A DNA stretch of 49,837 nt from a virus. Position numbers and translations under genes: made by a program. The notes under the pieces are model-generated. The model ran no database searches and was not told where the DNA came from. It saw nothing but the letters and a program-made list of their open reading frames with translations. Location: the IMG/VR virus record IMGVR_UViG_3300013101_000014, positions 1 to 49,837 of that record. The stretch is one strand, 5' to 3'. Of this stretch, positions 5,337 to 10,324 are shown piece after piece; position 1 is the first letter of the stretch; the number at the start of each line of letters is the position of its first letter.

Positions 5337-5508
5337 GGCGGTACCTCCAAGGTATATACACTGTGAGTTGAATCCCTTCAAAGTCTTCAGTTTCCCAACG
5401 TAACACTTTTGTAATCAACTCTGCGAACTCCCATATACTATCTTGAGTGTCAGGATGCACATGGTCTTGGTCTTCGAAGGTTCTATATACGTAGTGTATG
5501 AAGTTCAT
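5323..5508 (-). CDS. Array micro-protein, 61 aa, VLRW subtype
   Basis: Clear paralogue of 6128-6292. Both carry WEF, a hydrophobic run, VLRW, then a strand-like end (LTVYIPWRY or VTLHIPERF). I start at ATG 5508 (MNFIHYVYRTFEDQ) because it sits just after the stop of 5510-5803 with GGAG upstream. An upstream ATG at 5532 overlaps the previous gene and is less likely. Function unknown. Confidence 0.6.
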   Translation of the reverse strand: MNFIHYVYRTFEDQDHVHPDTQDSIWEFAELITKVLRWETEDFEGIQLTVYIPWRYRRGDT

Positions 5509-5509
5509 T

Positions 5510-5803
5510 CTATCTCTTCTCCATCGCTGCAAAGTAATCAGGGTACTTATTCTTGATTAAGATCCGACCTAGTAAGTATACAAAATTAGATATGTCGGTT
5601 GTTCCATAGTGTGGGCGACCAGTAAACTTCTTATGCTTCTCTATTAGGCGAATGAGTGGAGACTCATGGTTTTCCCACTTCCACATGTTCAAGCTGCTAG
5701 CATTTAAAGCAACATACTTAAGTGTATCGTTTAGTGACTCAATGGTGACCGCACCACCTTTTGTTAAATCCACCTGTGTTCCCTTCCATGTATCATCACT
5801 CAT
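5510..5803 (-). CDS. Array micro-protein, 97 aa, KYPxYF subtype
   Basis: Paralogue of 4708-4953 (see the shared KHKKFTG and LLGRILIKNKYPDYF motifs). It is the largest product of the array, with an N-terminal stretch (TWKGTQVDLTKGGAV) missing from its paralogue. I choose ATG 5803, 8 nt inside the previous gene and preceded by GGAG. ATG 5815 is the alternative. Function unknown. Confidence 0.65.
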   Translation of the reverse strand: MSDDTWKGTQVDLTKGGAVTIESLNDTLKYVALNASSLNMWKWENHESPLIRLIEKHKKFTGRPHYGTTDISNFVYLLGRILIKNKYPDYFAAMEKR

Positions 5804-5996
5804 TGGCATCTCCAAAGAAATTCGTTATATTCGTATAGAGCACACCATCGTATAGCTTTTCATAGCTTTTATTTAAGTGTGCTTTGTTGAGGCCCATTCT
5901 GTTCAGTAAGAATAGAAGACTGCGTATTACACCCCTGTCTTCTAAATAATACCTATTAAATATTAAGTTATTTTGCTTTGGCGTTGATCCATTCAT
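5796..5996 (-). CDS. Array micro-protein, 66 aa
   Basis: Carries LEDRGVIRSLLFLLNRMGL, matching the array pattern at about residues 18 to 36. It starts 29 nt inside the preceding gene with only a weak AAAGAG upstream, so coupling is likely. It ends 8 nt inside the next gene. Function unknown. Confidence 0.55.
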   Translation of the reverse strand: MNGSTPKQNNLIFNRYYLEDRGVIRSLLFLLNRMGLNKAHLNKSYEKLYDGVLYTNITNFFGDANE

Positions 5997-6123
5997 TTAT
6001 AAACTCTTTATCATCTAAGCCAAATAGACCTATATGTCCAAGTACAGCAAATTTTGTTAACACATCCATCTTACTTAAAACAGATAAGAGGCCCACTATT
6101 ATTAATTTATCTTCTGTAGTCAT
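5968..6123 (-). CDS. Array micro-protein, 51 aa
   Basis: Starts MTTEDKLIIVGLLSVLSKMD, with the array helix at the very N-terminus, then FGLDDKEFINEW towards the end. The ATG lies 4 nt after the preceding stop with a weak AAAG, which fits re-initiation. Function unknown; the pattern match and tight packing support it. Confidence 0.55.
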   Translation of the reverse strand: MTTEDKLIIVGLLSVLSKMDVLTKFAVLGHIGLFGLDDKEFINEWINAKAK

Positions 6124-6127
6124 ATCT

Positions 6128-6292
6128 TTATTCTACAAACCTCTCAGGAATATGAAGTGTGACGACATCTAGCGATGCAACTCTTTCACATTTCCATCGC
6201 AACACCCTTATAATCATAAACTCCCAGAATTTCCCATACCGGTCACTTTGCATTTGTAAGATCTTATTAAATGATATAGGCTTATGATGCAT
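6128..6292 (-). CDS. Array micro-protein, 54 aa, VLRW subtype
   Basis: Starts MHHKPISFNKILQM. It contains KFWEFMIIRVLRW and VTLHIPERF, aligning with SIWEFAELITKVLRW and LTVYIPWRY of 5323-5508. Upstream is a 48-nt spacer with a GC-rich GGGGGCCC block (6311-6328), the largest gap in the array. The ribosome site is weak (AAGGTG, more than 10 nt away). Function unknown. Confidence 0.55.
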   Translation of the reverse strand: MHHKPISFNKILQMQSDRYGKFWEFMIIRVLRWKCERVASLDVVTLHIPERFVE

Positions 6293-6340
6293 AATTTTCA
6301 CTTACACCTTCGGGGGCCCTTTTAGGGGGTAAAACAACTA

Positions 6341-6592
6341 TTACATCCACCTGTTCAACCCTTGGACCTCAACGTAAGTAGGACAATTATTTGGTACACC
6401 CACTATACCACTTATGTTAAACATTGATGCCATTGGGGATAAAGTAACTGAACACACCTTGACATGTTCAAGGCTGCATGCCTTATTTAAAAGAATAGCT
6501 AAAAATGATACAATAAGCTGGCGTGACTCTTCAGGGATCGCACTGCTACTTGATAATACATATGCGCCATTGTGTGTTTTATAAATATTCAT
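6341..6592 (-). CDS. Array micro-protein, 83 aa
   Basis: Carries IPEESRQLIVSFLAILLNKA, the array pattern, near residues 19 to 38. The C-terminal half (VKVCSVTLSPMASMFNISG) looks like beta strands. Its start overlaps the end of 6589-6816 by 4 nt. AAAAGGG precedes the ATG. Function unknown. Confidence 0.6.
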   Translation of the reverse strand: MNIYKTHNGAYVLSSSSAIPEESRQLIVSFLAILLNKACSLEHVKVCSVTLSPMASMFNISGIVGVPNNCPTYVEVQGLNRWM

Positions 6593-6816
6593 AAATTCGC
6601 CCTTTTCATTAGTCTCATTGCTAGATTAAGAACCCAATTGTCATCTTCTATTTCCATCTTTGGATGAAGCTTAGCCATTAGAATTAGGAACTCTGTTATG
6701 GCTATAACCTCTGCATGATGATATCTATATGTATATTCAGTCTCATCCATTTCCCAATAAATATCCTCTGCCTCAGCTACAGAAATCCCACTTTTAGATC
6801 TTATATATGGTTTCAT
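6589..6816 (-). CDS. Array micro-protein, 75 aa
   Basis: Acidic N-terminal half (AEAEDIYWEMDETEYTY) followed by HAEVIAITEFLILMAKLH, the array pattern, and a basic end (MRLMKRANL). The ATG overlaps the preceding stop (ATGA). Function unknown. Confidence 0.6.
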   Translation of the reverse strand: MKPYIRSKSGISVAEAEDIYWEMDETEYTYRYHHAEVIAITEFLILMAKLHPKMEIEDDNWVLNLAMRLMKRANL

Positions 6817-7031
6817 ATCTTTTTAAATGCTTTCTCTATAGCCTTATATGAATCCGGTGATACGTATAATTTATCAGGAGTGCCAAGGTTGTGCAATATC
6901 TCATCCATGCCGAAACGTATTTTGAATCCGGCATGTGTTGCTACAGAGACACAATGGATGCGCTCAAGAAGATTTATAAAATCCATTATTGCTATGTCTT
7001 CTTCTACGGAGAAGAACTTAGGCCAAGCCAT
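6813..7031 (-). CDS. Array micro-protein, 72 aa
   Basis: Starts MAWPKFFSVEEDIAIMDF and continues INLLERIHCV, the array pattern, then a predicted mixed domain ending KAIEKAFKKI. It begins 14 nt inside the preceding gene. Function unknown. Confidence 0.6.
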   Translation of the reverse strand: MAWPKFFSVEEDIAIMDFINLLERIHCVSVATHAGFKIRFGMDEILHNLGTPDKLYVSPDSYKAIEKAFKKI

Positions 7032-7239
7032 CTAGTTTCTTCTTTTCATATTTCTTCATAACGTCTCCCCAAACTAATATTATTTTGTACTCATCACGAC
7101 TTGAGTCATAATGCCTTTCTACACCAAATCTACCATACTCTGTTGGAGAGCTTCTATGCTCTGGACAAAAAAGAGAACATACGACAATAAGGAACTTCCT
7201 TATCATATCTACCTCACTTCTTGTATATAGTTTTTTCAT
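7018..7239 (-). CDS. Array micro-protein, 73 aa
   Basis: Contains YTRSEVDMIRKFLIVVCSLF, a looser form of the array pattern, then a strand-rich end (YKIILVWGDVMKKYEKKK). I start at ATG 7239, with AGAGGTAGGT upstream; GTG 7242 is one codon longer. It overlaps 7214-7423 by 26 nt. Function unknown. Confidence 0.6.
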   Translation of the reverse strand: MKKLYTRSEVDMIRKFLIVVCSLFCPEHRSSPTEYGRFGVERHYDSSRDEYKIILVWGDVMKKYEKKKLDGLA

Positions 7240-7423
7240 CACCTACCTCTAGTATTGAATTAAGACCCTGATACTGTGGAGATGGTGAAGGGTGTGAACC
7301 TACAAACCCTTGCTCAATAGCTTTTAGTAAGCCATTTATGCCGACCATATCATCTATAAACTTCTTCTCACAGACTCTTCCTAATAATTTTATAAATTCA
7401 CGTTTTATTGTTATATCAACCAT
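7214..7423 (-). CDS. Array micro-protein, 69 aa, first of the array
   Basis: Starts MVDITIKREFIKLLGRVC, the array pattern at the N-terminus, then FIDDMVGINGLLKAIEQG. There is no ribosome site. The ATG sits 6 nt after TATAAT (7430-7435), which predicts a transcript starting at or next to the ATG. It heads the 15-gene run down to 4535. Function unknown. Confidence 0.65.
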   Translation of the reverse strand: MVDITIKREFIKLLGRVCEKKFIDDMVGINGLLKAIEQGFVGSHPSPSPQYQGLNSILEVGDEKTIYKK

Positions 7424-7429
7424 AGGTAT

Positions 7430-7435
7430 ATTATA
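7430..7435 (-). promoter_or_regulatory. Promoter -10 box of the small-gene array
   Basis: CGTATAAT on the - strand, exactly 6 nt upstream of the 7423 ATG, with no TTGACA-like -35. It is divergent from the + strand promoter at 7457-7462. Confidence 0.55.
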
Positions 7436-7456
7436 CGATCTGTATTAAAAATAAGG

Positions 7457-7462
7457 TATAAC
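7457..7462 (+). promoter_or_regulatory. Promoter -10 box of the 7469 gene
   Basis: GGTATAAC, exactly 6 nt upstream of the 7469 ATG. No ribosome site lies between. Confidence 0.5.
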
Positions 7463-7468
7463 TACATT

Positions 7469-7747
7469 ATGGATGTTGTAGTTTGGACAGGTATCACTTT
7501 TGGGGTTATTGCTCTATCATTAATTATGTACATGTGTAGAGAGGCCTACTACACATGGAAAGTAGTTACTAAAATAAGAGCACACGCCAAGGCAATAACC
7601 GACGTTAATAAAAAAGTAACATCTATTAAAGACTTTACACTACTGATGTGTAAACTTAAATTAATGAAGTATGAAAATGCCTGGTTAGTAGAAGTGAACT
7701 ACTTAAGCAAGGCTCAAGTTAAAATTGATAATATTAGAAAAATTTAA
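7469..7747 (+). CDS. Small single-pass membrane protein, 92 aa
   Basis: The only + strand gene of the left 8.8 kb. Residues 4 to 23 (VVWTGITFGVIALSLIMYMC) form a clear membrane helix, followed by a basic, probably cytoplasmic or periplasmic helical domain (TWKVVTKIRAHAKAITDVNKK). One N-terminal membrane helix and a charged tail would fit a spanin-like, holin-associated or superinfection protein, but no signature decides this. It converges with 7744-8007, overlapping by 4 nt. The start lies 6 nt after a -10 box. Confidence 0.6.
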   Translation: MDVVVWTGITFGVIALSLIMYMCREAYYTWKVVTKIRAHAKAITDVNKKVTSIKDFTLLMCKLKLMKYENAWLVEVNYLSKAQVKIDNIRKI

Positions 7748-8007
7748 ACCCCAATATTAAAATTACATATCTCATACGGATGATAAGGGTCTATCCCTAC
7801 TGCCAATGTTAACGCAACAATTGTATTAGCCTCTTTAATACCTATTCTTAACAATAAGCAAGAAAAGAGAGCAATATTATTTCTGTGGAGGGAGGGTAAC
7901 CATAGGCCATTCAGCTTTGAGTCTCTCTTTATTGATTGTATCCAAGTGCTTCTGGAATCTTGTTCTAGAGATGTTTCTCCACCCTGTTCCAAGGAGTTTG
8001 ACTTCAT
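7744..8007 (-). CDS. Array-like micro-protein with an overprinted N-terminus, 87 aa
   Basis: The last 48 residues (LHRNNIALFSCLLLRIGI onward) match the array pattern. The first part, from ATG 8007 behind AAGGGTG with 6-nt spacing, lies in another frame over the end of 7877-8215 for 131 nt. If this start is right, one stretch of DNA encodes two proteins. No in-frame ATG or GTG exists after the upstream stop; a TTG near 7855 is the only short alternative. Confidence 0.45.
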   Translation of the reverse strand: MKSNSLEQGGETSLEQDSRSTWIQSIKRDSKLNGLWLPSLHRNNIALFSCLLLRIGIKEANTIVALTLAVGIDPYHPYEICNFNIGV

Positions 8008-8215
8008 AGATTTCACCCTTTGTATGCTTTATCGTCGTATTGTCCGCTTTCGCCTGCTCTTTGTTTATTTTTTTAAAATAACCGCGTCTATCATTCACGT
8101 CGCATAACACCTCAATAAAAGTATTATTTTTTTCTTCTTCCGTGTCTAAGAACCGCATTCGCAATAATCTGGCCACCTGTGTCTCCTTTGTGTATTGGTA
8201 CGCTATAATGCTCAT
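7877..8215 (-). CDS. Hypothetical protein, 112 aa
   Basis: Basic, mixed alpha/beta, with a protein-like central part (TFIEVLCDVNDRRGYFKK, GEIYEVKLLGTGWRN). No family is recognised. The ATG at 8215 has AGGAA nearby, but the first 92 nt overlap the 8124-8300 gene in another frame; an in-frame ATG at 8158 would reduce this. Its 3' part overlaps 7744-8007. Confidence 0.6.
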   Translation of the reverse strand: MSIIAYQYTKETQVARLLRMRFLDTEEEKNNTFIEVLCDVNDRRGYFKKINKEQAKADNTTIKHTKGEIYEVKLLGTGWRNISRTRFQKHLDTINKERLKAEWPMVTLPPQK

Positions 8216-8300
8216 GGAGTTTCATTCCTAGAATCTTATCCCACAGCAATACAATAAATTTGGTTTTTACCACAAAACCGTAATCTCTAATCTTATTCAT
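8124..8300 (-). CDS. Small basic protein, 58 aa, probably leaderless
   Basis: Starts MNKIRDYGFVVKTKFIVLLW and ends VLRHGRRKK. The ATG lies 6 nt after TATAAC (8307-8312) with no ribosome site, the same arrangement as at 7423 and 7469. It overlaps the start of 7877-8215 and carries that gene's ribosome site within it. No family is recognised. Confidence 0.5.
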   Translation of the reverse strand: MNKIRDYGFVVKTKFIVLLWDKILGMKLHEHYSVPIHKGDTGGQIIANAVLRHGRRKK

Positions 8301-8306
8301 AGATAG

Positions 8307-8312
8307 GTTATA
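8307..8312 (-). promoter_or_regulatory. Promoter -10 box of the 8300-7744 unit
   Basis: CGTATAAC on the - strand, exactly 6 nt upstream of the 8300 ATG. Confidence 0.5.
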
Positions 8313-8323
8313 CGTTTTATATT

Positions 8324-8575
8324 TTAAGCTAGGTCTTCGCTATTTTTCATACTACGAAAGGATTCGACTCCAGAAGTGGAATCTATAAGGGCATTGTGTG
8401 TTAACACGTCTAAGGCCATTTCTAATCTTTGGTTTTGAGTTGGTGGCTTGGGATTTAAGAATTCAGGTAAGCACTGCGATTTAAAAGGACAAATAATGCA
8501 ACGAGTAGAATTCATGCATTTTCCATCCACGCTTACAATCTCTTCTAAAGTTTTTTCATCAATACTTGCTAACAT
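8324..8575 (-). CDS. Cysteine-motif protein, 83 aa (tandem paralogue)
   Basis: Carries VDGKCMNSTRCIICPFKSQC, a spaced C, CxxCP, C motif that could bind zinc or an iron-sulphur cluster. The upstream neighbour has the same motif, so they look like tandem duplicates. I start at ATG 8575 (MLASIDEKTLEEI), just after the stop of 8577-8819; GTG 8599 would overlap that gene. Function unknown. Confidence 0.6.
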   Translation of the reverse strand: MLASIDEKTLEEIVSVDGKCMNSTRCIICPFKSQCLPEFLNPKPPTQNQRLEMALDVLTHNALIDSTSGVESFRSMKNSEDLA

Positions 8576-8576
8576 A

Positions 8577-8819
8577 TTAAAGTAGGTACTCCTCAACACT
8601 AATATCTAATAATAATCTCATTGCAATATCTTTATACCTTGCATCGGCATCGTCCTCAGTTTCTCCGTCAATTCGCACAACTTCGGCACAACTCTTATAA
8701 GTGCCATCTTTTCGCTTTTTTAGCTTACTAAGCGGGCACTGCTCACATATTGTTGGATTACTCCAGCAGCAATTGCCCTCTTTATCTATTATTTTCTGTA
8801 ATATGTCTTTCTTATCCAT
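8577..8819 (-). CDS. Cysteine-motif protein, 80 aa (tandem paralogue)
   Basis: Carries EGNCCWSNPTICEQCPL and a later KSC, aligning with the motif in 8324-8575 (Gly, Cys, then CxxCP, then Cys). The rest is a helical acidic domain (GETEDDADARYKD). ATG 8828 lies inside the -10 box, so I prefer ATG 8819, 7 nt after TATAAT. Metal binding is inferred from the cysteines alone. Confidence 0.6.
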   Translation of the reverse strand: MDKKDILQKIIDKEGNCCWSNPTICEQCPLSKLKKRKDGTYKSCAEVVRIDGETEDDADARYKDIAMRLLLDISVEEYLL

Positions 8820-8826
8820 CTCATCC

Positions 8827-8832
8827 ATTATA
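8827..8832 (-). promoter_or_regulatory. Promoter -10 box of the 8819-8324 unit
   Basis: TATAAT on the - strand, 7 nt upstream of the 8819 ATG, back to back with the + strand promoter at 8873-8878. Confidence 0.4.
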
Positions 8833-8872
8833 TTATCGTATTGGTTTCAATTAAACTTATTATATCGTGCGG

Positions 8873-8878
8873 TATAAT
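8873..8878 (+). promoter_or_regulatory. Promoter -10 box at the head of the tail module
   Basis: GCGGTATAAT, 18 nt upstream of the 8897 start. No -35 match. Resembles the box at 37438-37443. Confidence 0.5.
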
Positions 8879-8896
8879 AAGCTTATAGGAGTTTTT

Positions 8897-9700
8897 ATGG
8901 CTAATATGAAAAAACCAGATGGATTGTTGGCACCCTCGAGTAGATCCACCCCATCTCCATTCCCCGATATACTTTCTGATGTAAGCATCAAAGGTAATCC
9001 ATTTGATCAGCAACTCAAAAATAGAGGTATTAGGCTGATACACAGGAGAGCTACTCTCTGTCCAAATATAAACAATATAGATGACAACACCCATGACCCA
9101 AGATGTAAGATCTGCGATGGAAGTGGGATATTTAGATATGAAGAGAAAGAGATAGTAGGCGTGTTTCAAGGAAACTCGCTGCAACGTCTGTTTGAGCAAC
9201 AGGGTATCTGGGAAATTGGCACTGCTACAGTCACACTGCCTACCCAATACGAGGACGGAACACAGGCCGACTTCAATACCTTTGATCACCTCATCATTCC
9301 TGATTATGAAATTAGAACGTGGGAGCTTAAGGGGTTTGAGCCTAGAGCCAATAATCGCCAAGCTGTCAGATATCCAATAACAAGCATTGACCATATGTCA
9401 TCAGTTGAGAATGGAGTGCTTAAGATATATACAGCGGGTGTAGACTTCAACATAGTAGATGGCGAAATTGAGTGGATAAGTGGTCAAGAGCCACCATATG
9501 ATAGTATTAATGAGAGAGGAACAGTCTTAACTATTAGTTATTTCTGTAATCCAGTCTATTCTGTCCTACAGAGTATGCGTGAACTTAGGGTTACGCAAGA
9601 ATATGTAGATGGCCAAAAAGTGGCTCGCAGACTACCGCAAGAAGTGTTAGTAAAAAGGGATTTCTTAGTTAATCCAGCTGAGAAACTCGCTGGAAGTTGA
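8897..9700 (+). CDS. Putative neck or virion structural protein with a Cys motif, 267 aa
   Basis: First gene of the + strand structural module. Residues 55 to 73 hold a possible zinc site (CPN at 55, CKIC at 70 to 73, with H66). The rest looks like beta-rich structural domains (DFNTFDHLIIPDYEIR, IYTAGVDFNIVDGEIEW). The start at MANMKKPDG has TAGGAG 6 nt away; an ATG 30 nt upstream overlaps the promoter. A head-tail joining role is inferred from being upstream of the sheath. Confidence 0.6.
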   Translation: MANMKKPDGLLAPSSRSTPSPFPDILSDVSIKGNPFDQQLKNRGIRLIHRRATLCPNINNIDDNTHDPRCKICDGSGIFRYEEKEIVGVFQGNSLQRLFEQQGIWEIGTATVTLPTQYEDGTQADFNTFDHLIIPDYEIRTWELKGFEPRANNRQAVRYPITSIDHMSSVENGVLKIYTAGVDFNIVDGEIEWISGQEPPYDSINERGTVLTISYFCNPVYSVLQSMRELRVTQEYVDGQKVARRLPQEVLVKRDFLVNPAEKLAGS

Positions 9701-9714
9701 GTAGGTCATTGAGT

Positions 9715-9720
9715 TATAAT
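9715..9720 (+). promoter_or_regulatory. Promoter -10 box before the HNH gene
   Basis: TTGAGTTATAAT, 38 nt upstream of the GTG at 9759. Confidence 0.35.
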
Positions 9721-9758
9721 ATAGATGTAAGTAACTCTACATATTAGGAGCTTTAGTA

Positions 9759-10313
9759 GTGCAGCAAAAGAATATAAAAGGCAGAATTTGCTATAGAGAC
9801 AACTGTTCTTTATGTAATAAAGACAGAGGTTTTGTACCTAAAGCAAGATTGGGCAAAAAATGTAAATCTTGCTCAGGTAGGTTAAATAAACTAGGAACAA
9901 CCTCTTCTAGAAAAGGCGTTAAGACTGGTAAGCCAGCTCACAATCGTGGTAAGTATTTTGACAACCCACTTAAGAAAAAGATTAGAAATAGGATGTCACG
10001 GAGAATGAGACATGCATTGAGTGGGCGAAATTTAAGTAAAAAATGGATTCATATCTTTAATATAGTTGGGTATTCTGTAGAGGATCTTCAAAAACATCTA
10101 GAGACTCGATTTCAGTCTGGCATGACTTGGGATAATATAGGCGAGTGGCATATAGATCACATAATTCCAGAGAGTAGTTTCAACTATAGTTCAACAGCTG
10201 ACGAATTATTCACTCAATGCTGGTCATTAGATAATCTCCAACCCCTATGGGCAAAAGATAATCTTAGTAAAGGTAGTAAATTACTAGGGGGTGTATCATT
10301 CCAAAACCAGTAA
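9759..10313 (+). CDS. HNH endonuclease, 184 aa
   Basis: A probable free-standing homing endonuclease. An N-terminal zinc-ribbon-like pair (CSLC at 16 to 19, CKSC at 35 to 38) is followed by a basic linker (LKKKIRNRMSRRMRHAL) and an HNH core, WHIDHIIP near residues 130 to 137 with CWSLDNLQPLWAKDN at 154 to 168. GTG start, TAGGAG 8 nt upstream. It sits alone between two structural genes with its own promoter-like box, and its 3' end overlaps the likely start region of the next gene, which suggests insertion. Confidence 0.85.
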   Translation: MQQKNIKGRICYRDNCSLCNKDRGFVPKARLGKKCKSCSGRLNKLGTTSSRKGVKTGKPAHNRGKYFDNPLKKKIRNRMSRRMRHALSGRNLSKKWIHIFNIVGYSVEDLQKHLETRFQSGMTWDNIGEWHIDHIIPESSFNYSSTADELFTQCWSLDNLQPLWAKDNLSKGSKLLGGVSFQNQ

Positions 10314-10324
10314 GTAAGAAGCAA

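Noticed and set aside
5153-5350. A 65-codon - strand ORF
   Set aside because: It competes with 5202-5336, which has GGAGG at correct spacing and the array pattern; this frame has neither.
8828-9394. A 188-codon - strand ORF
   Set aside because: It lies opposite the 267-aa structural gene, lacks a ribosome site and reads as low-quality protein.
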